Below are positions 45,630 to 54,037 of a stretch of DNA of 64,000 bases, one piece after another (position 1 is the first letter of the stretch; each line of letters begins with the position of its first letter). The notes beneath the pieces are model-generated. The model worked only from the letters and a program-made list of their open reading frames with translations. It searched no databases and was not told the DNA's origin. This DNA is from Agarivorans gilvus (GTDB taxonomy: Bacteria; Pseudomonadota; Gammaproteobacteria; Enterobacterales; Celerinatantimonadaceae), in NCBI RefSeq assembly GCF_001420915.1, contig NZ_CP013021.1:320001-384000 (forward strand). The letters are read 5' to 3'. The translations under genes and the position numbers were made by a program.

Positions 45630-46508
45630 ATGGCTATTCGTCAATGTGCAATTTACGGAAAAGGCGGTATTGGTAAATCTACCACTACTCAAAACCTAGT
45701 TGGTGCTCTAGCAGAAGCGGGCAAAAAAGTCATGATCATCGGTTGTGACCCTAAAGCTGACTCAACTCGTCTTATTTTACACGCGAAAGCTCAAAATACC
45801 ATTATGGAAATGGCTGCTGAAGCGGGTTCTGTTGAAGACATCGAACTAGAAGATGTACTAAAAGTGGGTTACGGCGGTGTTCGTTGTGTTGAATCAGGCG
45901 GTCCAGAGCCAGGTGTTGGTTGTGCCGGTCGTGGTGTAATCACAGCGATTAACTTCCTAGAAGAAGAAGGCGCTTACGAAGAAGATTTAGACTTCGTATT
46001 CTACGACGTACTAGGTGACGTTGTGTGTGGTGGTTTCGCCATGCCTATTCGTGAAAACAAAGCTCAAGAAATCTACATCGTGGTATCTGGTGAAATGATG
46101 GCAATGTACGCTGCTAACAACATTTCTAAAGGTATTTGTAAATATGCTGCAACCGGTGGCGTACGTTTAGCGGGTCTAATCTGTAACTCACGTAAATGTG
46201 ACCGCGAAGACGAGCTTATCGAAGCCCTAGCATCAAAAATCGGTACTCAAATGATTCACTTCGTACCTCGTGACAACGTAGTACAACAAGCTGAAATCCG
46301 TCGTATGACAGTAATCGAGTACAACCCTAAATGTAACCAAGCTGACGAATACCGCACTTTGGCTCAGAAAATCATTAACAACCAAATGTTCGTTATTCCT
46401 ACTCCAGTAAGCATGGACGAGCTAGAAGAGTTGCTAATGGAATTCGGCATCATGGACGTTGAAGACGAATCCATCATCGGTAAAACAGCTGAAGAAGTTA
46501 CCGCTTAA
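45630..46508 (+). CDS. nifH: Nitrogenase iron protein NifH
   Basis: ATP-dependent electron donor to NifDK and a factor in FeMo-co synthesis. 292 aa from ATG 45630 (MAIRQCAIYGKGGIGKST) with AAGGA 10 nt upstream. P-loop GKGGIGKST; [4Fe-4S] ligands in GVGCAGRGVIT (beside the regulatory Arg) and DVVCGGFAMP. Oxygen-sensitive cytoplasmic homodimer. First gene of the nif operon. Confidence 0.98.
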   Translation: MAIRQCAIYGKGGIGKSTTTQNLVGALAEAGKKVMIIGCDPKADSTRLILHAKAQNTIMEMAAEAGSVEDIELEDVLKVGYGGVRCVESGGPEPGVGCAGRGVITAINFLEEEGAYEEDLDFVFYDVLGDVVCGGFAMPIRENKAQEIYIVVSGEMMAMYAANNISKGICKYAATGGVRLAGLICNSRKCDREDELIEALASKIGTQMIHFVPRDNVVQQAEIRRMTVIEYNPKCNQADEYRTLAQKIINNQMFVIPTPVSMDELEELLMEFGIMDVEDESIIGKTAEEVTA

Positions 46509-46551
46509 TCACTGCTCAATAATGAGTAAATTGATGCTATAGGAGGCAGCA

Positions 46552-47993
46552 ATGTCAAATAAACAAGCAGAGACTCAAGCGCTGATTGATGAGGTGCTAG
46601 AGGTCTACCCAGAGAAAGCCAAAAAAGACCGTCTTAAGCACCTTGGTGCAAACGACAGTGAAAAAGGCAGCTGTATTACCGCTAACCGTAAATCTTTACC
46701 TGGTGTGATGACCGCTCGTGGTTGTGCTTACGCCGGTTCTAAAGGGGTGGTATGGGACCTATCAAAGATATGGTTCACATCTCTCACGGTCCAGTAGGTT
46801 GTGGTCAATACTCACGTGCCGGTCGTCGTAACTACTACACTGGTTACACTGGTGTGAATAGCTTCGGTACCATGAACTTCACTTCTGACTTCCAAGAACG
46901 TGACATCGTATTTGGCGGCGACAAAAAACTAGCCACCATTATCGACGAAGTAGAAATGTTATTCCCATTAACCAAGGGTATTTCAGTTCAATCTGAATGT
47001 CCGGTTGGTCTAATCGGTGACGACATCGAAGCGGTATCTAAAACCAAAGGCAAAGAAATCGGTAAAACCATCGTGCCAGTACGTTGTGAAGGTTTCCGCG
47101 GTGTGAGCCAATCTTTAGGTCACCACATTGCTAACGATACCTTACGCGATTACGTGCTAGATAAGTCTGAAGATAAAGAAGTTGCCACAACTGATTACGA
47201 CGTAGCCATTATTGGTGACTACAACATCGGTGGTGATGCTTGGTCTTCACGTATTCTTCTAGAAGAAATCGGCCTACGTGTTGTGGCTCAGTGGTCTGGT
47301 GACGGTACTTTACCTGAACTAGAAAACACCCCTAAAGTGAAAATGAACTTGGTTCACTGTTACCGTTCAATGAACTACATCTGTCGTCATATGGAAGAGA
47401 AATACGGGATTCCATGGATGGAGTACAACTTGTTTGGTCCAACCAAGTGTGAAGAGTCTTTACGCGCTATCGCTGCGAAATTTGACGAAAAAATTCAAGC
47501 TAAAGCTGAAGAAGTTATCGCCAAATACAAAGCCCAATGGCAAGCCGTGGTTGACAAATACCGTCCACGTTTAGAAGGCAAAAAAGTCATGTTGTATGTA
47601 GGTGGTTTACGCCCACGTCACGTGATCGGTGCCTACGAAGACTTAGGTATGGAAATTGTTGGTGCTGGTTATGAATTCGGTCACAACGACGATTACAGCA
47701 AAACGGTTCCTGAAGTGAAAGACGCCACCCTGATTTACGATGATGTGACCGGTTACGAGCTAGAAGCTTTTGCCGACAAACTTAAACCCGACCTAATTGG
47801 TGCTGGTGTTAAAGAAAAATACATCTTCCAAAAAATGGGTATTCCATTCCGTCAAATGCACAGCTGGGATTACTCAGGTCCTTACCACGGCTTCGATGGC
47901 TTCGCTATCTTCGCTCGCGACATGGACATGACTTTGAACAACCCATGCTGGGACAAATTGACTCCGCCATGGAAAAAAGCCAAAGCAGCTTAA
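46552..47993 (+). pseudogene. nifD: Nitrogenase MoFe protein alpha chain NifD, one apparent frameshift
   Basis: Start ATG 46552 with GGAGG just upstream. Residues to GSKGVVW read in one frame; from GPIKDMVHISHGPVGCGQYSR the rest reads in another, to 47993. One extra G at the 46754-46756 run (TGG G_A CCT) restores a ~480 aa NifD. P-cluster Cys (GSCITANRKS, RGCAYAG, SECPVGL), FeMo-co ligands Cys in VHCYRSMNYI and His in MHSWDYSGPYHGFDGF are all present. Between intact nifH and nifK. Taken literally the gene is dead; a sequencing error is more likely. Confidence 0.95.
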
Positions 47994-48083
47994 GTGCTTG
48001 CAATATCAGGACGAGTGCATCAGCGCTTAATTGTTTAACTCAATTCGTTGTTCACAGATGAGTGGCGCGAAAGGAGAAAGAAA

Positions 48084-49655
48084 ATGAGTCAACAAGTAGA
48101 CGATATCAAACCTGGCTATCCCCTGTTTGAACAGCCAGAATACAAAGACATGATGGCACGCAAACGTGCCGATCATGAAGAAGGGGTGAGCGACGAGAAG
48201 GTCAAGGAAGTATTCGAGTGGACCACCACCGAAGAATACAAAGAGCTTAACTTCTCTCGTAAAACCTTAACCGTAGACCCAGCAAAAGCTTGCCAACCTT
48301 TAGGTTCAGTATTGTGTGCACTAGGTTTTGAAAAAACGCTACCTTATGTACACGGTTCGCAAGGTTGTGTGGCCTACTTCCGTACCTATTTCAACCGTCA
48401 TTTTAAAGAGCCGGTAGCCTGTGTTTCTGACTCTATGACCGAAGACGCCGCTGTATTCGGTGGCCAAAAGAACATGTTCGATGGTTTGCAAAACTCTTTG
48501 GCTTTATACAAGCCAGAAGTGATTGCAGTTTCTACCACCTGTATGGCCGAAGTTATTGGTGATGACTTAAACGCCTTCATCAACAACGCAAAAGCTGAAG
48601 GCTACATTCCTAAGGAATTGCCAACACCTTTCGCTCATACGCCTAGTTTCGTAGGTAGCCATGTTACTGGCTGGGATGGCATGTTTGAAGGCTTCGCACG
48701 CTACTTCACCCTAAACAAGATGGAAGACAAAACTGTTGGCAGCAATGGCAAAATTAACTTTGTGCCTGGTTTTGAAACCTACCTTGGTAACTACCGTGTT
48801 ATCCATAAAATGATGCAACAAATGGGGGTAGATTACTCGCTACTAAGTGACCCATCTGAAGTGTTAGATACGCCTGCCGACGGTGAATACCGTATGTACG
48901 CAGGTGGTACCACTATCGCTGAATTGGAAGATGCGCCTAACGCCATCACCACCGTACTACTACAACCTGATCAATTAGTGAAAACTAAGAAGTTTGTAGA
49001 AGGTACTTGGAAGCACGAAGTGCCTGCGTTGCAAATCCCAATGGGCCTAGATTGGACCGATGAATTCTTGGTGAAAATTGCTGAGTTAACTGGCAAAGAA
49101 ATCCCAGAATCACTTGCGCTAGAGCGTGGTCGTTTGGTTGACATGATGACCGATTCACACACTTGGTTACACGGTGTGAGCTTCTCCATCTATGGCGACC
49201 CAGACTACCTAATGGGCTTAACCAAGTTCCTTCAAGAACTAGGCTGTGAAATCAAACACATCTTGTGTCACAACGGTGCTAAACGTTGGCGCAAGAAAAT
49301 GGAAGCGCTATGTGCTGAAGCACCTTGTACTGCCAACGCTGAAATTCACGTAGGTAAAGACTTGTGGCACTTCCGTTCATTGGTATTCACCAATAAACCT
49401 GATTTCATGATTGGTAACTCTTACGCTAAGTTCATTCAACGTGATACCAAGGCCAAGGGTGCGGAGTTTGAAGTTCCATTAATTCGTTTGGGCTTCCCCA
49501 TCTTCGACCGTCACCATCTACACCGCAACACCACTTTAGGTTATGAAGGCGGCATGTACATGTTGACCACCTTAGTGAATGAAGTGCTGGCTAAGCTTGA
49601 TGAAGACACCAGCGAAATGGGTAAAACAGACTACGGTTTCGACCTAGTACGTTAA
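48084..49655 (+). CDS. nifK: Nitrogenase MoFe protein beta chain NifK
   Basis: 523 aa partner of NifD in the alpha2-beta2 dinitrogenase; carries half of the P-cluster. The ATG at 48084 follows AAGGAG; a start at 48048 would add 12 atypical residues. P-cluster Cys in KACQPLGSVLCALGFEK, GSQGCVAYFR and STTCMAEVIGDD; the N-terminal extension and the LIRLGFPIFDRHHLHR motif are typical of Mo NifK. Confidence 0.97.
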   Translation: MSQQVDDIKPGYPLFEQPEYKDMMARKRADHEEGVSDEKVKEVFEWTTTEEYKELNFSRKTLTVDPAKACQPLGSVLCALGFEKTLPYVHGSQGCVAYFRTYFNRHFKEPVACVSDSMTEDAAVFGGQKNMFDGLQNSLALYKPEVIAVSTTCMAEVIGDDLNAFINNAKAEGYIPKELPTPFAHTPSFVGSHVTGWDGMFEGFARYFTLNKMEDKTVGSNGKINFVPGFETYLGNYRVIHKMMQQMGVDYSLLSDPSEVLDTPADGEYRMYAGGTTIAELEDAPNAITTVLLQPDQLVKTKKFVEGTWKHEVPALQIPMGLDWTDEFLVKIAELTGKEIPESLALERGRLVDMMTDSHTWLHGVSFSIYGDPDYLMGLTKFLQELGCEIKHILCHNGAKRWRKKMEALCAEAPCTANAEIHVGKDLWHFRSLVFTNKPDFMIGNSYAKFIQRDTKAKGAEFEVPLIRLGFPIFDRHHLHRNTTLGYEGGMYMLTTLVNEVLAKLDEDTSEMGKTDYGFDLVR

Positions 49656-49666
49656 TCCTCAAAAGT

Positions 49667-49697
49667 CTGGCTGGGAGCATGCTCCCAGCCAGTTTTT
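49667..49697 (+). terminator. Perfect 26 bp palindrome with T tract after nifK
   Basis: CTGGCTGGGAGC-AT-GCTCCCAGCCAG followed by TTTTT. It probably cuts transcription after the structural genes so that nifT and nifY are made in smaller amounts. Confidence 0.88.
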
Positions 49698-49718
49698 AGC
49701 CAGTGTTAAGGAGCAAGC

Positions 49719-49931
49719 ATGCCCAATCTTATTATTAGTCGCGAAAGCTCAGGTGAGCTACAAGCCTACATCGCCAAGAAAGATTTAGAGTTAACTATCA
49801 ATTCTTTAGAGTTTGATCAAGACGATCAATGGGGCGGTGAGTTAGAGCTAAGCGATGGCAGCCGTTTTTATATTGAACCGCAAAATGCCAAACCCAGCTT
49901 ACCTAAAACCTTCCGTGCCAGAAGAGCCTAG
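49719..49931 (+). CDS. nifT: NifT/FixU family protein
   Basis: 70 aa, the standard NifT length; reads MPNLIISRESSGELQAYIAK and contains WGGELELSDGSRFYIEP. Function is not established in any organism. Its position after nifK is conserved in many diazotrophs. AAGGAG precedes the ATG. Confidence 0.93.
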   Translation: MPNLIISRESSGELQAYIAKKDLELTINSLEFDQDDQWGGELELSDGSRFYIEPQNAKPSLPKTFRARRA

Positions 49932-49981
49932 CCCTCGCTAGAGCTCAATGCTTAGCGCGTATTTTGTTTAGAGGAGAGATC

Positions 49982-50662
49982 ATGAACAAGCCTATGAGTG
50001 ACACCCTAGCATTAAGGCTAGCGGTAGCCGCCAAAGCCGTACCCGATATTGAATTGAAACAGTTTATTCAGTTACTGATTACGCATTGTGGTGAGCCGCT
50101 AACAGAGAAAAAACTACGCGCGATTAGCCCTAAAAAGTTGCGTGAGCTATTTGCGCAAACCGCCTTACAGCTTGAACGTAGCCAGCTTAATCAAGTGCAC
50201 GCCATTTTGGGCGCCGACGAAATTAGCCCCATGGAAGCACCTAGCATACCAGCGCCAAAACAACTAAGCGGCCCAGTGGTGCAGTTAGCGGTAAGTTCAA
50301 ATAACTTAGAGCGTATCGACGGGCATTTCGGCTCTTGTCTGCGTTTCTTAATTTATCAAGTCAGCGCCAGCGGTTATCAGCTGGTGGATGTTCGCCCGGT
50401 GGTAGAAAATCTTACCGGCGATGCGCGCACCACCTACTTAATTGATTTAATCGGTGATTGCCAGTTACTTGCTACTCTATCTATTGGTGGCCCGGCTGCG
50501 GCGCGAGTCAGTCGTGCTGATATTCTGCCGCTTAAACAACTGACTCCTCAGCCTAGCCAAAGCATATTACAACGCTTGCAAATGGTCATGGATCAGCCGC
50601 CACGCTGGTTGGCGCGTTTGTTGGAAAGACAAGGGCAGGAGGCTGCTTTATGTGTGGAGTAG
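49982..50662 (+). CDS. nifY: NifY-type nitrogenase accessory protein (NifX/NafY domain)
   Basis: 226 aa from ATG 49982 (GAGGAG upstream). An N-terminal helical domain (about 1-80, LREL...LERSQLNQVHAILG) and a C-terminal dinitrogenase iron-molybdenum cofactor-binding fold (about 95-215: VQLAVSSNNLERIDGHFGSCLRFLIYQV). Binds apo-dinitrogenase or FeMo-co in relatives. Its end overlaps the next gene by 13 nt. Confidence 0.9.
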   Translation: MNKPMSDTLALRLAVAAKAVPDIELKQFIQLLITHCGEPLTEKKLRAISPKKLRELFAQTALQLERSQLNQVHAILGADEISPMEAPSIPAPKQLSGPVVQLAVSSNNLERIDGHFGSCLRFLIYQVSASGYQLVDVRPVVENLTGDARTTYLIDLIGDCQLLATLSIGGPAAARVSRADILPLKQLTPQPSQSILQRLQMVMDQPPRWLARLLERQGQEAALCVE

Positions 50663-51147
50663 GTGAAACTGAAGTTAAAACTTGCACCTGTAAGGGTGAA
50701 GATAAACCACATCAGCCTAAGCACGGTGATTGTGGCTGCCATAGCGGCGAGGCTGAAGCCAAAACTTGCACCTGTAAGGGCGAGGATAAGCCGCATCAGC
50801 CGGAGCATGGCGATTGTGGCTGTCATAGTTCTAGTCACAGTGCTAAGCAATGTGGCTGTAAAGATGAGCACAATGAGCAGCCGCTAAACCAGTCGAAGCT
50901 GGACAAACTGGTCTCTCGTATAGCTGACAAAGCCGATTACCAAAAGGGCTTGGCCTGCTTTAAAAAACATCATCCTGATATTCGAGTGATTGAATGTAGC
51001 GAAGACGACATGGCCGAGCGTGAACCCTTTCTTGCAGCCAGTTACTTCGACATTTATCTAATGGCCAATGGCACCAGTTGCGCGCGCTTAACCAATAGCT
51101 TGGATCTAGCTATTGGGCTAGTGATTGCTTTGCACGAAGAAGACTAA
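50650..51147 (+). CDS. Cys-rich repeat protein of the nif cluster
   Basis: 165 aa. The N-terminal ~75 residues hold two near-identical 28-residue repeats around KTCTCKGEDKPHQP and HGDCGCHS, and a third shorter unit (KQCGCKDEH): ten Cys in CxC pairs plus several His, a likely metal-binding arm. The C-terminal ~85 residues (LVSRIADKADYQKGLACF...YFDIYLMANGTSCARL) resemble a small conserved domain of nif loci (DUF6129-like; name uncertain). Overlaps nifY, so it is co-translated. Inferred role: metal or cluster handling for nitrogenase. Confidence 0.8.
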   Translation: MCGVGETEVKTCTCKGEDKPHQPKHGDCGCHSGEAEAKTCTCKGEDKPHQPEHGDCGCHSSSHSAKQCGCKDEHNEQPLNQSKLDKLVSRIADKADYQKGLACFKKHHPDIRVIECSEDDMAEREPFLAASYFDIYLMANGTSCARLTNSLDLAIGLVIALHEED

Positions 51148-51218
51148 ATAACTTATCGATTCGATGAAGCATTTGCCCAGCCGACAGGGTGGGTAAATAT
51201 CGTTTTAAGAGAACTATC

Positions 51219-51503
51219 ATGTCAGACTTAAACAGTGACCGCTATGTGTCCTTTTGCAATATAGATTGCGACCAAAATGCCGACCGCTTAATTGAGATGC
51301 TCGATCACCATATTGCCGCCGGTAATGGCAGTGAGCAATGGCAGCAGTACTTTATTGGCAAACGTGCCGAACAAAAAAAGATGCAGCGCGACAACCTCAA
51401 TTTTGTTGGCAGCCAAACCAACCCGCTGTATGAATATTTTGAAGACTGTGACGACCAAACCGCTAGCGACTTGCTCTATCAAATAGAACAAGAATGTTGC
51501 TAG
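51219..51503 (+). CDS. cowN: N2-fixation sustaining protein CowN
   Basis: 94 aa; protects nitrogenase from carbon monoxide in Rhodospirillum and Gluconacetobacter. Family features: DRYVSF near the start, NADRLIEMLD, and the C-terminal DDQTASDLLYQIEQECC. The ATG at 51219 is preferred over an in-frame start at 51189. Last nif-related gene in the window; a terminator follows. Confidence 0.92.
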   Translation: MSDLNSDRYVSFCNIDCDQNADRLIEMLDHHIAAGNGSEQWQQYFIGKRAEQKKMQRDNLNFVGSQTNPLYEYFEDCDDQTASDLLYQIEQECC

Positions 51504-51520
51504 TAGCCTTAGCATTAGCA

Positions 51521-51701
51521 CAGTAAAAAGCAGCTTGTTAGCTGCTTTTTTTGTGGCTGGGAGTGGGGCTTAGCGGCTTAAGCCTACGGGTGTTGCGAGT
51601 GATGTTGTTGGTTTTATTGGTTTTTTGTGGCTTGGTCTAGGTTAAGTGTTGGGGAAAGATGTTAGTGTGTGGCGATTTTAGAATGGGTGTCTGATTTAAT
51701 T
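51521..51701 (+). repeat. ~181 bp direct repeat, copy 1
   Basis: Begins CAGTAAAAAGCAGCTTGTTAG (terminator hairpin) and ends GGGTGTCTGATTTAATT. Copies 2 and 3 start at 53767 and 55133 with the same length and roughly 85-90% identity by eye. Shared landmarks include GTGATGTTGTTGGTTTTATT and GGTCTAGGTTAAGTGTTGG. It starts 18 nt after cowN. Confidence 0.9.
51525..51552 (+). terminator. Terminator after cowN
   Basis: AAAAAGCAGC-TTGTTA-GCTGC followed by seven T. The same hairpin recurs at the start of two further repeat copies downstream. Confidence 0.9.
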
Positions 51702-51778
51702 GACTTCGTTAAGTCTAGTGGAAATAAAATCGTTCCTTACGTTCAATTTGATAGCAGAGGTCCTAATATGAACTTCCT

Positions 51779-52321
51779 ATGGGTTCACCGGTGGTGAAAG
51801 TGAATAGTTTTATTATAACGTTAGTTGCGACTTTATTTTATCTTCCTTTTTTTAGCAATGGTGGGGAGATTGAGAAAGAGAGTTGTGAAGATAAAGTTTC
51901 TCTTTACAATAAGGTGATATTTGAAAATTTGAGTGATGATATATCTTTCTATGACTCTATGTACGACGCTTCAAGAATTAGCCATATCAATCGAGATGAG
52001 TTTTTCTTATCCAACACTCTGGAAGAGTTAAAGATATATGAAGAGCTAACTGATGAGTTGGAATTGACTTCCTTGGTTGCAATTTACTCTATTATCATCG
52101 CTAAAGGCAGTAAAGATCAGGAAGAGGCCCGAGTTAATCTCTGGAAGCTCTTGCTCCATGTTGATAATGATATATTTAATACAAGAACTCCAAATATGAA
52201 TTTGAGTTTTATCGAAATAGCAGCTGTTCTAAAAAGAAAGAGGTTTTTCGATTTGCAGAAGGGCAATGAAAGCTTGGAAGAACATGTCAACACTCTAAAT
52301 TGCTATCTTAACTACAATTAG
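51779..52321 (+). CDS. Exported hypothetical protein (payload 1)
   Basis: 180 aa or less; GTG at 51800 may be the real start (then VNSFIITLVATLFYLPFFSNGG reads as a signal peptide). The mature part is acidic and helical with Cys at CEDKV and NCYLNYN near the end. Much more AT-rich than the nif genes, suggesting transfer. No family recognised. Lies between repeat copy 1 and a split palindrome. Confidence 0.55.
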   Translation: MGSPVVKVNSFIITLVATLFYLPFFSNGGEIEKESCEDKVSLYNKVIFENLSDDISFYDSMYDASRISHINRDEFFLSNTLEELKIYEELTDELELTSLVAIYSIIIAKGSKDQEEARVNLWKLLLHVDNDIFNTRTPNMNLSFIEIAAVLKRKRFFDLQKGNESLEEHVNTLNCYLNYN

Positions 52322-52327
52322 ATGATT

Positions 52328-52341
52328 AATTATATAAGACA
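52328..52341 (+). repeat. Left half of a REP-like palindrome (AATTATATAAGACA)
   Basis: Matches the left arm of the intact palindrome at 55104-55134. The right arm (CACCCATAATTATGTCTCAG) lies at 53750-53769, beyond the inserted IS110-family element. Confidence 0.65.
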
Positions 52342-52349
52342 TATATGGA

Positions 52350-52631
52350 CGCCCCGTGTTTTGCAACTCCTGATTGAAGATCGGTTCGCTGACATATATC
52401 CGGCGTCTTTAAGTAGGGCGATTCATTAATGCGCCCTGCGCCATGATGAGATCCGAACCCGACCGCCTTTACACCCATACGGCATAAAATGCCTCGTCTC
52501 ATTCCCAGGCTCTTGCCGGGACGGATAACCGTTTTTCCATCAAGGTTTGCAAACTCTAGGGTGACGTTTATATCTCTTTTTTCTGCCTAATCAGTTGATT
52601 AAACAGTTCTGTTACTCTTTTTTCTCTGTAT
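52350..52631 (-). ncRNA. Candidate bridge RNA region of the IS110-family element
   Basis: The ~280 bp between the transposase stop and the element end has no gene. It can fold: AGGGCG/CGCCCT around 52416-52437 and ATGAGA/TCTCAT around 52445-52503. IS110-family elements encode a target- and donor-guiding bridge RNA in their longer non-coding end; here that is the 3' side. Strand assumed to be that of the transposase. Confidence 0.4.
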
Positions 52632-53669
52632 TCATGCCGTTTTAAAGGCCCGGCTTAACTGAAACTCTTGATCTCCGCTTATGAGCCGCCAGGCGATCCT
52701 GCCGAGTTTATTTGCCAGTGCCACAATCGCCTTAACTTTTCCTCGTCGAGCAACCAGTCTGTTAAGCCAACGCCTCATTGCATCCTGACGCTTAGCTGCA
52801 AACCGTAGCACTGCTCTGGCACCATGAATCAACAATGTTCGCAGTTCTCTGTTGCCGTTTTTGGTCATGCCCATCAATGTAGCCTTCCCTCCGCTACTGT
52901 GCTGGCGGGGAACCAAACAAAACCGCACCACGCAGAAAATTGCCGCCCATTGGTAAACTGTTCACCCGTTCCTAGTTCGCTGAGTACACTGGCGGTGACA
53001 ATGGGACCAAAGCCGGGAATTTTTAGCAAAGCTTGATAGCGAGGATGATGCTTTGCCAAGCGTGTTAACTCATCAGTTAACGAGTCGATATCACGGGAGA
53101 TTATCTTAATGTCATCATACAGCCCTTGCAGCAGGCCGCGTATTACTGTTGATAAGCCGTTATCGGCATCTTCCAATGTGGCGGGCAGCTGCTCCTGCAG
53201 TGTTTTTAATCCTTTTGGGAAAATCACGCCGTATTCTGCCGCTAAGGCTCGAACCTGATTCACCGTTGCTGTACGGCGCACAACCAAGGTACTGCGTACA
53301 GTGCGAAGCGCCTTGATATCCCGCTGCTCCCGCGTCTTGATTGGCACAGCATGAATATTGGGACGAAAAGCAGCTTCGCAGATAGCTAGCGCATCATTAG
53401 CATCATTTTTTTGTCTACGCGCCATCGGTTTACATGCTGAGCCGGAAGCAGTTTGACCTGATATCCCATATTTTGAATGGTTCCCCCCAATAATTGGATG
53501 AAAGACAAGCTTCCATTGCAATCAGCGTATTGGGAGGGAATTGACGAACTTCATGCAGCAGTTTATCTCTGGAGACTTTTCTGTTTTTAATGACAGAGTT
53601 ATCGTCACCAAGCACACATATTTGAAAAACATTTTTTGCTAAATCAATGCCAACAACTTTAATATTCAT
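52632..53669 (-). pseudogene. IS110-family transposase (DEDD / Transposase_20), frameshifted
   Basis: The pieces together give a ~345 aa IS110 transposase. Start MNIKVVGIDLAKNVFQICV (first Asp), IAMEAC (Glu), KNDANDALAICEAA (Asp), then the C-terminal domain with GFGPIVTASVLSELG and VPRQHSSGGKATLMG carrying the likely catalytic Ser. Three breaks each need one base: C6 at 53483-53488, TTT at 53429-53431 and AAAA at 52919-52922 (plus strand). It may be a real relic or under-called homopolymers. Confidence 0.85.
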
Positions 53670-53766
53670 GATGGACGCTCCTTTGTTAACTAAGGCTTTG
53701 CACCTTTAGTTTGGCGCATTTGACGCCGTAAGAGGGGCGTCCATCACATCACCCATAATTATGTCT

Positions 53767-53948
53767 CAGTAAAAAGCAGCTTATTAGCTGCTTTTTTTGT
53801 GGGTGAGAGTTGGGGGTAGGTGCTAAAGCCGACAGCGTGTTGTGAGTGATGTTATTGGTTTTATTGGTTTTTTGTGGCTTGGTCTAGGTTAAGCGTTGGG
53901 AAAAGGTGTTAGTGTGTGGCGTTTTTAGAATGGGTGTCTGATTTATTT
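53767..53948 (+). repeat. ~181 bp direct repeat, copy 2
   Basis: Same start (CAGTAAAAAGCAGCTTATTAG, with terminator hairpin) and end (GGGTGTCTGATTTATTTAA) as copy 1. Directly preceded by the right half of a palindrome, CATAATTATGTCTCAG. Confidence 0.9.
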
Positions 53949-54037
53949 AACGTGATTTATTTAACGGAAAATTTATCAGGTTTCCCGAGAAATGAGCTGT
54001 TAAATTGTGACAATTTAAATAAACGGAGGAGCTTTAC

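Larger units (their letters stand above)
52342..53749 (-). mobile_element. IS110-family element, IS1111 layout, inserted in a REP-like palindrome
   Basis: Approximately 1.4 kb. Subterminal inverted repeats ATGGACGCCCC (52345-52355) and GGGGCGTCCAT (53734-53744). The transposase gene lies close to the right end on the minus strand, leaving ~280 bp non-coding beyond its 3' end, the IS1111-type arrangement. No target duplication, as expected for this family. Exact ends are inferred from the split palindrome. Confidence 0.8.

Noticed and set aside
26680..46756. Homopolymer frameshifts as phase variation switches
   Set aside because: The runs are short (3-7 bases) and occur in housekeeping-type genes such as nifD; contingency loci normally use longer tracts in surface genes.
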